From: Pleurodeles waltl
Lineage: Eukaryota; Chordata; Amphibia; Caudata; Salamandridae
Reading direction: 5' to 3'
DNA length: 64,000 bases
Assembly (NCBI RefSeq): GCF_031143425.1
Contig: NC_090444.1
Coordinates: forward strand, 62,305,533-62,369,532
Position numbers and translations under genes: made by a program. Of this stretch, positions 33,519-42,849 are shown piece after piece; position 1 is the stretch's first letter, and the number at the start of each line of letters is the position of its first letter. Under the pieces are notes generated by a model, which was given only the letters and a program-made list of their open reading frames with translations, made no database searches and was not told where the DNA came from.

Positions 33519-36128
33519 CCCATTAGCTGCTACCGCCCCCCGCTTTGTGAGCCTTTTTTGGCTGTTTGAGGTAGTTCGCACTTAGGCTCCACATAACATT
33601 TTGTGCACATAAGCTGTCCAGGCCAAATTTTTGTCCTTATTTTCCAACATTCTTGGGATTGTAAAGGTACCCAGAGTTTGTGGGTTTCCCTGGAAAAGAC
33701 CAAGAAATTAGCCAAAATACAGCAACATTTTTTTTTTTTTTTTATGGGGAAAAAGTGCTGCAGAAGAAAGCATCTGGTTTTTCCCTGCACCTGGCATCAA
33801 TTGTGGTGCTAACATCAACATCTTCCCAGCTTTCAGGAATAAGCAGGCTTGAATTCGAAAATCTAATTTTCCAACACCATTTTGGCATTTTACTCCAACA
33901 TACTCCATTTTTACTATTTTTTGTGCTTTCAGCCTCCTTCCAGTTATTGGTAGAAATAGGTGTGAAACCAGTGGTGGATCCCAGACAGCTAAACATTTCT
34001 GAAAAGTAGACAGAATTCTGAATTCAGCAAGGGGTCATTTGTGTAGATCCATCAAGATTTTCCTACAGAAAGTAACAATTGAAATAAAATAATATTGAAG
34101 TCGAGTTGAAAAAAAACAGCCCTTTCTGACTAGGTTTTCTTCCGTAACTTTTTCCAACCATGATAGATTTGTTAAAGCAATATACCATTAGGTTTTCTGG
34201 ACTCTCCTGGCTGTGGGGATATATAGGTCTTGCAGGATCATCAAGAACCCAAGCTACTCAAAGCCAATAAATGAGCTGTACCTTGTAATGGGTTTTCATT
34301 GTATACAGCAATTCATTTGGTAAAATATAAACAGTGAAAAAATGGGTATCAAGGAAACCTATGTATTTACAAAACGGGGACAAGATAAGGAGTTTAGAAA
34401 CCGAGGTTATTTGCACATCTCTGAATTCAGGCGGGGGTGGGGGGGGGGGAAAGGTCACCATACTAGCATGTGAATTATAGGGCATTTCTCAAATAGACAT
34501 CTTTTTTTTACCCACTGTCTTACATTTGGAAGGAACAACTGTAGAGAAAGACAATTGGCAATAACAATTGTTCTTCTATTCTGTGTTCCCCCAAGTCTCC
34601 TGATAAAAATGGTACCTCACTTTTGTGGATAGGCCTAGTGCCTACGATAGGAAACATCCCAAAACGCAACATTTACACATCACATTTTTTCCATTGAAAA
34701 TAATTTTTTGTTGTTTTTGTGCAAAGCTCCAAGCTGTGGATTTTGGACTCTAGCTCAGCTGGCACCTAGGGAAACCTACCAAATCTATACATTTATGGAA
34801 AGTAGACACCTAGGGGAATCCAGTATGGGGTGACTTGTTGGGTTCTCACTGGGTTCTGTCACTCAGAATCCTTTGCAACCCTCAAAATTGGGATAAAAAA
34901 ACATGTTTGCTGCACATTTCGGCGATGGAAAGTTCTGGTGTCTGAGAGCCAAAAACTTCCTTCCACCCAGCATTCCCCCAAGTCTCCCGATAAAAATGGT
35001 ACCTCACTTGTGTAGGTAGGCCTACTGCCCGTGACCGGAATGGATCACACATTGGTTATTCCTTACATGAGGGCAACCGTTGAACCTGGGTGATCCATTC
35101 CTGATGCAGGCACTAGGTACAAGCACTCAAGTAGCGTAGCGTTGTTATCAGGACAGGTGGGGAAACACAGGGTGGTAGGAATTTTGTGGATCCCAGCATA
35201 TTCCTGTAGTTAGTTTGACAGAAATGCAAGAAAAAATATTTTTTATTCAACATTTCACCTTTGCAGGGTATTCTGGGTAAGAAAACTTTAGGTAATCCAC
35301 ACCTCCGTGTATAGTTTCCTGAAATGTCTGGGTTTGGTAGGTTTCTCTGTATGGCCGCTGAGCCCAGGACCAAAAATGCAGGTGCCTGCCTTACAAAAAC
35401 AGTTTTTTTTTGTGATAGATAATTTTGATGTCTCCACAATACGATATGAGCAGTGGAATTTGGGGCTGAACTAAATTGGAGAGCCCCCAAGAGAGCACTC
35501 TCTCTGTGCTTGCCGCCACCTGCACCTGCTCTCTGGGTTGGACTAACCCGCTATTGTCCCGCTGCATAGACTGTGCTTGTGAGGGGACAGCACGACTGTC
35601 CTCATCACCTCCCTCAGAATCACTGGAAGATAAGTTGTCGGATGGGACTCCGACGACTGAAAAATCACTCCCAGAGTCTGCTACATTGTCCTATCCTTCA
35701 GATGCTGTCTCAGTATTTGATCTTTCGTCAGAGCTGCCCTTCATAACCAGAGTTAGGACTTGAGCAGCAGTCATCCAACCAGATGCCACCTCTGCTGCTG
35801 GCTAAACTGTCCCTCTAAAGCACTAGACAATGATGATGATTGGGGGGGGGAAGGAAAGAGAGAGAGAGAAAAAAAATCACACCCACCAGCAATTTTGTGA
35901 CTGTTTACATCACAACCCTACCTTCGCTTCTCCCTTTCATCAGCACATTCTCTCAAGACACTCAAAAAATACACTATTACTTCACCTTGTCACATACATA
36001 TCATCACAGTCTTTAGCACCTGTGGCACCCAGTCCGACAAGCATTATTGGTGCTCCCACTCCCATGACCACCTCTTCTGATTCCCTCACTACCACAAGCA
36101 AAAGTGGCCAATGCATGCACTGATGAGT
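33519..36128. mobile_element. piggyBac-like element (left copy), TTAA flanked
   Basis: Inserted in LINE RT codons; TTAA occurs on both sides (33515-33518 and 36129-36132), and removing the element with one TTAA restores reading ...CSESFN-MRCEARQV. The left end CCCATTAGCTGC matches the reverse complement of the right end of the element at 39406-42462 (CCCCTTCGTTGC), and homology continues for nearly 2 kb, including tandem units with CCTGATAAAAATGGTACCTCACTT at about 34600 and 34986. The right end is only weakly inverted-repeat-like, so it may be internally deleted. Superfamily follows from TTAA and TTAACCC-type ends. Confidence 0.72.
35476..35763 (+). pseudogene. Ser/Glu-rich fragment, possible transposase N-terminus
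   Basis: A 95-codon frame near the right end of the piggyBac-like element is rich in Ser, Glu, Asp and Pro (SSPPSESLEDKLSDGTP, then DAVSVFDLSSELPF). Acidic, Ser-rich N-termini are common in piggyBac transposases, and the position would fit. No catalytic Asp motif is present. It may equally be a chance frame. Confidence 0.3.
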
Positions 36129-36583
36129 TTAACATGAGATGTGAGGCGAGGCAGGTGTATTCTCCTCCCTTTTCTTTTTTGTGATATTTAAAGGGGCTGG
36201 AGAAGTCATTAGTGGAGGCTAAGGTAGACTGCCCAATAATTGGCTCACGTTCTTTACCAGTCCTGCTATATGCGGACGCTGCGTCCTAATGGCCAGAACC
36301 GCAAATGGTCTGCAATAGATATTGGATGTATTCGATAAACTCATGGGGGAACTGGATCGTTCAGGCGACCTGACAAAATCATACATCATGGTGATGAGCC
36401 CCAAACTGTCAAAGTCCAGGACCGTCAACCTAAAAGGGGCTCCACTAGCTAAAGTTGAGAGAGTGCCTATCAAAGGCATTTGTTATGTGTCCCACAATGC
36501 ACCTCCCCCCGTCAATGAGGACCTGGGGCTTAAATGTCTTAGCAATCTTATTGTTGTGAGCCTGCTGTTTTCATGGATTAGGG

Positions 36584-36820
36584 CAGTGGTTCCCAACCTT
36601 TTGATTCCTGTGGACCCCCACTTTAACAATAATGGAACCCAGGGACCCCCACTGAATCATCATGGGAATCCGGGGACTCCCGTCTAAGTCATTACTGGAA
36701 GCTGGGGACCTAATTTGGCAATATTTGTTAATATTTTTTAATTTTCTAGGCTCTCGTGGACCCCCTGAGAAGGCTTCGCGGACCCCCAGGGGTCCCCGGA
36801 CCACAGGTTGGGAACCACTG
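36584..36820. mobile_element. 237-bp hAT MITE
   Basis: TIRs CAGTGGTTCCCAACCT and GGTTGGGAACCACTG (one mismatch region) are flanked by a perfect 8-bp duplication GATTAGGG (36576-36583 and 36821-36828). The termini match the widespread hAT type beginning CAGTGGTTCCCAACC. Removal restores the LINE reading SWIR-VFKEEL. No coding sequence. Confidence 0.96.
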
Positions 36821-37418
36821 GATTAGGGTGTTCAAGGAGGAGTTAGTCCTTAATCTTCTAATTGTCTAGAGATGAATCCAGCCCTCAAAATTCCTTGGTT
36901 TAAATACTTGAAGGAGTCTTTTACCAAGCTAGAGAGGGCGGGGATATTCCTTAACCCAGAGGGCATAACCAAGACAGACGCTAAGTGGGTCAAAGATTAT
37001 TACTGAGAAGGGGCATTAATGCTAAGGGATAAGGGCGAGATGGCTAAATCCTCTGGTCGCCGATATGTGCTTTTCTGCAACTTGGGATATTGAGCCATAT
37101 TTAATAATGGTAGAAAACAATAGGGACAGAAGTCTACTAACTCGCCTGAGGTTTAACCTGTTGCATTTGTCTCTAGGCTTTCTACTGGGATGATATGATT
37201 TTGAGTTGCTGAGTCAATGTAGATGTGATAATATGTCCCCCCGATATACTGAATATTATATGTTGTGCTGTAAATGTTATCTTGCATCAAGGATTCAATA
37301 TATTGTCCGCCTCCTCAAAGGGTCTGGTTTCAGGCAAGTTAGGCCGGCATTCTTATACTTGCAAATATTTACAGGGGCCTGGGTGATAGCTAGCGTTACT
37401 AAATTTGTAAATGCTGCT

Positions 37419-37565
37419 ATTTTAATCAGACATACCTTGGAAGAGCTTTCTTTTTAACATTGTTTTTAGTTATTTTTTTAATATAATTTCTATTTTAATC
37501 AGACATACCTTGGAAGGGCTTTCTTTTTAACATTGTTTTTAGTTACTTTTTTTTAATATAATTTC
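37419..37565 (+). repeat. 73-bp tandem duplication in LINE 3' region
   Basis: TTTTAATCAGACATACCTTGG begins at about 37421 and again at 37494; the units differ by a few bases and T-run lengths. It lies in the LINE 3' UTR, just upstream of the AATAAAG tail. Confidence 0.9.
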
Positions 37566-37646
37566 TTATTGTATTTATTATGTATCTACTTCTGTTTTTT
37601 TCTTATAGTTTCATTTATGTTAACCAAATAAAGAAAAAAAAAAGAG

Positions 37647-39200
37647 ATACTGATCCAAACATACAAGATCCGACAATGTTTTATATCAGCGAACAGGGAC
37701 ACACCTAGGAATTCTGGACGTGGGTGCAGCAGAGAAACAAAAAAACATTTTACAGCGATTCACTGTGTTCAAGCGGACAAATTAAGCAGACAAGCTTCAT
37801 CCTCCCACAAGTGGGAACTCAATCAAGTAGTACTCAAACAGATCTTTGAATGGTGGGGAACACCAGAGGTAGTCTTAATCGCAACACAAGCAGATGCCAA
37901 TACTTAGCGTCAAGGTGCCCAGACCACCAATCTCTGGGGAATGCCCTGTAGATAAACTAGTCTGGGACATTTGACCCCCCCCCCTTGCCCCCCCCCACGG
38001 ACCCTCCTGCATCCCCTCCCTAATGTATACCAGTGTTACTCAGGGTAATTAACAATTGCACACAAAAAAAACAAGGTGAAGCTGATACTTATTGCCCCAC
38101 AGTGGGCAAGACTGACATGGTACTCAAAACTAATACAAATGGCACAGGGAAATATTTAAAAATTACTAAAGCGGCAAGACCTGCTGTCAGTGCAAGGAGG
38201 GAGAGTGCTTCATTTGGAAACAGTCGCTAAGGTTGGCAGCATGGCTCCTGAAGGCTTAGGCCTGTATTTATACTTTTTTAGCGCCGCATTTGTGTCACTT
38301 TTTGACGCAAAAGCGGCGCAAACATGCAAAATACAATTGTATTTTGTAAGTTTGCACCGTTTTTGCGTCAAAAAGCGGTGCAAATGCGGCGCTAAAAAAA
38401 GTATAAATACGGGCCTTAGAGTTTGGTCATCAAGACTTGCCCGAAAAGATAATGGCAGTTCTAAGAGGCAAGAAGGCCAACAACTAGAAAATGTTATATG
38501 CCAAAGATCAGGTTTGGTACAGCCAAACACTGGACATTACTGTCCTTAAATAACTTACACATCTCCTAGACTGCGATCTTACTTACGCATTGTTAAAAGT
38601 TTACCTGGCATTAATTGTGGCACACAGAAGGGGACATATTATAAGCTTTTTTAGAGCACCAGTCATAAAAAGCTTCCCAGTGAGGGCAAAGAGAATTGCA
38701 CCACTCAGTCAGGTACCACCACCTACATGGAGCCTTAATCTTATTTTAACCCAACTCATGACAAAGCCCTTTGAACCTCTACACAAATCTTCATTGAAGA
38801 TGCTTACACTGAAAACTGCCATTCCGGTATCTATGACCTCAGTCTGCAGAGTGAATGAACTACACATGCTTACAATCCAAGAGCCATACCTGAGAATACA
38901 CATGAAGAGTAGTTACAAGGACGGTCCCTCATTCCCTTCTCAAGGTAATTTCATATTAATCAAATGATTCAAATTCTAAGTTTTTTTTCTCCCTAGAACC
39001 AAAAAATCAAGGGGGAAAAGAAAAGCGTTACTCACACTAGATGCAAGAAGAGTAATTGTCCAATATATAAAGGGCAAAGTCAAATAGGAAAACAAAACAA
39101 ATATTTGTTTCCTTTGTTAGCAGCAATCTTTGCAAACCAGTGACCAATGATACAATTGCCAAATGGTTTTCACAAACCATCCAAATGTGTTGTGCAATTG
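37647..39200 (+). pseudogene. DIRS RNase H C-terminus and tyrosine recombinase
   Basis: 37647-37960 gives the RNase H tail (ISEQGHT, WELNQVVLKQIFEWWGTPEV). From about 38420 the recombinase N-terminal SAM-like part reads LEFGHQDLPEKIMAVL; the catalytic domain (38590-38967 is open for 125 codons) has PPTWSLNLILTQLM, KPFEPL, LKMLTLKTAIPVSMTSVCRVNELHML, with the Arg of the first catalytic box kept, and 39140-39200 gives TNDTIAKWFSQTI. The recombinase inserts circular DIRS cDNA. It is broken by the MITE at 38259, stops and frameshifts; the HxxR and final Tyr boxes are not clear. Confidence 0.75.
38259..38415. mobile_element. 157-bp foldback MITE, TTA duplication
   Basis: An almost perfect inverted repeat: GGCCTGTATTTATACTTTTT to its complement AAAAAGTATAAATACGGGCC, arms of about 75 bp with GCGCCGCATTTG inside, so the whole element can fold into one hairpin. 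Flanking TTA (38256-38258 and 38416-38418) is the classic PIF/Harbinger target. It interrupts the D1 recombinase between two readable halves. Confidence 0.96.
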
Positions 39201-39584
39201 CAGAAGTACAGTGGTTCCTTGAGGACTTCCTCCCTGTTATTACGCAGGCTGTTCAAGTTGGTGGCAATGCTGTGCAATTCACCACCCCCTGTGGTTTGGA
39301 TACCACGGTTTACCTAACCAGCGTGGTGGGCACCAGTGTTGGCTCCAAGGAGACACCCTGGCATGACATCCATGGGCTTCTCAGAGGACGTTCACTCCAC
39401 ATTAATCCCTCAGGTGCCCTGAATGTAATGGTTACGTCCTGGGCAGCACCGCTCGGGTGCCAGCACGTAACCGTTATGTCCAAGTAGGGGCCCTCGGGGG
39501 AAGCGGGGGCTCGCACACCCCCCTCCGCTGAGCAGGGATGGAAGGGGAATTGTTTCCCCTCCTACCCAGCCATTTTTTTTTTTG

Positions 39585-40330
39585 TTAGTTTCACATGAGG
39601 GGAGCGACCCCTTAGGCAAGGGTTGCTCCCCTGAGGGGGGCAAATTTGTTTTAGGCCATTTCTGTCCCCCTTGGGTGCAGATTGGCCTATTGTAATTAGG
39701 CCAATCTACCCCTGGGGGGGGCGGAAAACCCTAGACATCAGGGATTTCTTTTCTTTTTGCTTATTTTATTTTTTTATATGTGGGGAGTGACCCCTTAGGC
39801 AAGAGTTGCTCCCCGGGGGGGGGGGGCAAATTGTCTTTAGGCCACTTCTGCCCACGGGGGCAGATCAGCCTATTTTTATTATGCCAGTCTGCCCCCAAGG
39901 GGGGCAGACACCACTAGATACCATGGATTTTTCTTATTTTGTGTAAGTATCACGCAAGGGGGCAAAAAAGTTTTCAGCCATTTCTTGCCCCCTTGGGAGC
40001 AGATCGCCCTATTGTTATTTTGCCGATCTGCTCCAAAGGGGGGGCTGAAACCACTAGGCCCTGGGGATTATTTTTTTTTGCGCCAATTTCATGCCAGGGG
40101 CAGGTCAGCCTATTTTTGTAAGGCCCATCTGCCCCCAAGGGGGCAGAAAGCCCACCAGAGACCAGGGAAGATTTTTTTTCAAAATAGGAGGGGGAGGGCA
40201 TGGCTGTACCCCCACCCCAAAGAAATGGGGCCAAAGTTGTTCTGTCCACCAGTGGGCAGATGGGGCAATTACCCCCGATCCACACCCTGGGGGGCAGAAA
40301 GTCTACTAGATGCCAGGGAATTAAAAAACA
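39585..40330. repeat. Tandem hairpin array, about 140-195-bp units
   Basis: Four to five imperfect units each contain a stem of the form TGCCCCCTTGGGxGCAGAT ... AGGCC-spacer ... ATCTGCCCCCAAGGGGGGCAGA, for example 39664-39723, 39848-39910, 39986-40047, 40103-40146. Between stems are T-rich linkers and G-rich runs. The array is confined to the piggyBac-like element. Confidence 0.75.
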
Positions 40331-40689
40331 AAATAGTAGGGTGATGGCTACCAACCAGTATGGGCATGGGTATGCCCCCACCCCAACTCAAAGGGGTAAC
40401 AGTCTTTCAGCTCTCCCCCCACACACTAAAACATCTTATCCCACGGCAAGCAAGAGGACATTTTTTCAACATTTTTGTGATGGAACCTTCCGGAACGGGC
40501 AGGAATCCACAAAATTCCTACCACCCAGCATTGTCTCTTCTATACCGATAAAAATGTTGCCCCACTTATCTGCCTAGAAACGTTTTTTTTTTTTCTTTTC
40601 AAACTGCCCTTTTGGACCTGCTTTGGTTCCCCCTCAATTTCGACATGTTTTTGGCTCTTCCCTGTCACAGGCACTTGGCCCACCTACAC

Positions 40690-41900
40690 AAGTGAGGTTT
40701 AATTTTTACCGGGAGACTGAGGGGAACGTTGGCTGGTAGGAAATTTGTCCCGTTGCGGTGATCCCACACAGAAATGTGGGAAAAATTTGATTTTTTTTTT
40801 TAGCTAAATTTGAGGTTTGCTGAGGATTCTGGGTAAGAAAACACTGGGGGATCCACACAAGTCACACTTCCCTGGATGCCCTTTGGTGTCTAGTTTTCAG
40901 AAATGTCTGGGTTTGGTAGGTTTCCCTATATGGCTGCTGAGCCCAAGACCAAAAACGCAGGTGCCCCTTCCCCGCATAAACAGGTAGTTTAGTATTTGAT
41001 AATTTTGATGTGTCCAGATAATGTTTTGGGGCATTTCCTTTCGCGGGCACTAGGCCTACCCACACAAGTGAGGTACAATTTTTATCAGGAGACTTGGGGG
41101 AACGCTGGGTGGAAAGAAATTTGTGGCTCCTCTCCGATTCCAGAACTTTCTGTTACCGAAATGTGAAGAAAAAGTGTTTTGGGCCAGATTTTGAGGTTTG
41201 CAAAGGATTCTGGGTAACAGAACCTGGTGAGAGCCCCACAAGTCACCCCATCTTGGATTCCCCTGGGTGTAAAGTTCTAAAAAAAAAAAAATGCACCGGT
41301 TTGGTTGGTTTCCCTAGGTGCCGGCTGAGCTAGAGGCCAAAATCCACAGCTAGGCACTTTGCAAAAAACAGCTCTGTTTTCTTTGAGAAAATGTGATGTG
41401 TCCCTGTTGTGTTTTGGGGCATTTCCTGTCGCCGGTGCTAGGCCTACCTACACAAGTGAGATACCTTTCTTATCGTGAGACTTGGGGGAACGCTGAGTGG
41501 AAGCAAATTTGTGGCTTCTCTCAGATTCCAGAACTTTCTGTCACCGAAATTTGAGGAATACGTTTTTTTTGGCCAAATTTTGAGGTTTGAATGGATTCTG
41601 GGTAACAGAACCTGGTGAGAGCCCCACAAGCCTAGTTTTAAAAAATGCACAGGTTTGGTAGGTTTCCCTAGGTGACGCCTGAGCTAGAGATCAAAATCCA
41701 CAGCTAGGCACTTCCCAAAAAAACACATCAGTTTTCAATGTAAGAATGTCATGTGTCCATGTTGCGTTTCCTGTCACGGGAGTTAGGCCTACCCAGGCAA
41801 GTGAGGTACCCTTTTTATCAGGAGACTTGGGGGAACACAGAATAGAAGAACAAGTGTCATGCCCCTTGTCTTTCTCTAAATTTTTTCCTTCCAAATGTAA
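40690..41900. repeat. Four tandem units of about 345-390 bp
   Basis: The phrase CAAGTGAGGTxxxxTTTTTATC.GGAGACT.GGGGGAACG recurs at about 40688, 41066, 41452 and 41800. Each unit also has TTCTGGGTAA and a GGTTTCCCTAGGTG segment. The reverse complement of the same unit occurs about twice in the copy at 33519-36128 (about 34600 and 34986), so copy number varies between elements of this family. Confidence 0.82.
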
Positions 41901-42849
41901 GACAGTGTGTAAAATAGACGTCTATTTGAGAAATGCCCCATAATTCACATGCCAGTATGGGGACCCCAGAATTTAGAGATGTGCAAATAACCACTTCTTC
42001 TCAACACCTTATCTTGTGCCCAAATACAAAGGTTTTCTTGATACCTATTTTTCATTATGTCCCAGTAAAATGCCAATATTGTGTTGAAAAATGTGGTTTT
42101 CTGATTCAAGTCTGCTTGTTTCTGAAAGCTGGGAAGATGGGGATTCTAGCACCGCAAACCCTTTGTTGATGCCACTTTCAGGGAAAAAAATCACAAGTCT
42201 TTTTCTGCTGCCCTTTTTCCCCATTTTTTTTTTTTAAAACAAACTTTTTGCATGTATTTTGGCTTATTTCTTGGTCTCCTTCAGGGAAACCCACAAACTC
42301 TGGGTACCTCTAGAATCCCTAGGATGTTGGGAAAAAAAGGACACAAATTTGGTGTTGGTAGATTCTGTGGACAAAATGTTATGAGGGCCTAAGCGCGAAC
42401 TGCCCCAAATAGCCAAAAAAATGCCTCGCACCCGAGGGGGAAAAGCCCTGGCAACGAAGGGGTTAATGGACATGCTTTCGATTGCTGTTACCGTGTTGGT
42501 GACAAAGCAGCTCCTTTACTTGAGCGCTTTAAGGATTGTATGGTCACTGAGCACTTATCGGCCTATCCACCCGTCATTTCACAGCCAGGACTTCAGTATT
42601 TACAGACCATGTGGACAGCAGAGGCAGCGTGCAGCGCAGCCTTCCAACCCTCCTGCTGTTGCAGCCTTAAAACCTCTTAGTTGATCACTTGAGGAACATA
42701 CCCACCCTATTGTAGGCAGGACCTGACATTTTCCGCCAGGCTGACAGTAACTTTAGACGAGCAAGTCCTACATGTTGTCCAGCGGTGTTACTTCCTACTG
42801 TTTCTTGTCACTTGCCACACCTTCCATCATCCTCCGACTGGCTGACAGT

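Larger units (their letters stand above)
33190..37100 (+). pseudogene. LINE reverse transcriptase, interrupted
   Basis: Pieces 33190-33518, 36129-36583 and 36829-37100 read FASMDFSATFNQVNRNKL, then EMGVDSDIVYFLCDL, then the QVYSPPFSF remnant of the 'RQGCVLSPLLFSLY' motif, LPVLLYADAAS (second catalytic Asp changed to Ala and a stop following), MGELDRSGDLTKSY and, after the hAT, LKIPWFKYLKESF. These align in order with the ORF2 at 2605-5666. It would have made the LINE cDNA. The active site is mutated and many stops are present. Confidence 0.85.
33027..37646 (+). mobile_element. 5'-truncated LINE inserted in DIRS RNase H
   Basis: Flanked by a 12-bp target duplication ATACTGATC(T/C)AA (33015-33026 and 37647-37658) that falls in the DIRS RNase H codons. 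The 3' end is AATAAAG followed by an A-rich tail (37627-37646). Reverse transcriptase sequence is split by a piggyBac-like element (33519-36128) and a hAT MITE (36584-36820). Its RT resembles that of the LINE at 2339-7801 (both have PVLLYADxA and a similar thumb), so the two belong to related families. Confidence 0.88.
32825..39200 (+). mobile_element. DIRS retrotransposon D1, 3' half
   Basis: A DIRS-type element, which carries a tyrosine recombinase instead of integrase, on the plus strand. The RT/RNase H part is split at 33026 by a LINE and resumes at 37647; the recombinase is split by a MITE (38259-38415). Diagnostic readings are NGLGSAYG/MGWGVHMGSLK...LKTVFLALKAFQKQLLGK (32870-33012), FYISEQGHT (37675), SHKWELNQVVLKQIFEWWG (37795), then recombinase motifs. 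The gag and RT 5' half are absent. It abuts the gag of a second DIRS copy at about 39200. Confidence 0.78.
39406..42462 (-). mobile_element. piggyBac-like element (right copy), 3.06 kb
   Basis: Flanked by TTAA at 39402-39405 and 42463-42466. Ends are TTAATCCCTCAGGTGCC and, reverse complemented, TTAACCCCTTCGTTGCC (12 of 17 identical), the TTAA-CCC(T)...TGCC style of amphibian piggyBac families. Subterminal GGTTACGTCC/GCACGTAACC repeats at 39430-39475 strengthen the match. Inside are a hairpin array (39585-40330) and four roughly 350-390-bp tandem units (40690-41900). It lies inverted relative to the copy at 33519-36128 and interrupts DIRS gag. No transposase. Confidence 0.85.
39205..42720 (+). 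pseudogene. DIRS D2 gag, split by piggyBac-like element
   Basis: The left part (39205-39401) reads LPVITQAVQVGGNAVQ..CGLDTT, matching the CGLDTT motif also readable in D3 (CGLDTTNLLGRE at about 62675). The right part (42467-42720) reads, across frames, MDM-(P)FD..RVGDKAAPLLERFKD, a decayed DIRS gag C-terminal segment, followed by AEAACSAAFQPS. Gag would coat the RNA. Stops and shifts are frequent. Confidence 0.6.

Noticed and set aside
39585..40330. CRISPR-like array
   Set aside because: Repeat and spacer lengths are irregular, repeats are diverged hairpins in a transposon, and the setting is a vertebrate genome.
33516..42466. One 9-kb transposon with 2-kb inverted repeats
   Set aside because: The two inverted homologous parts have separate TTAA sites, one in LINE RT and one in DIRS gag, and each host reading is restored by removing only its own insertion.
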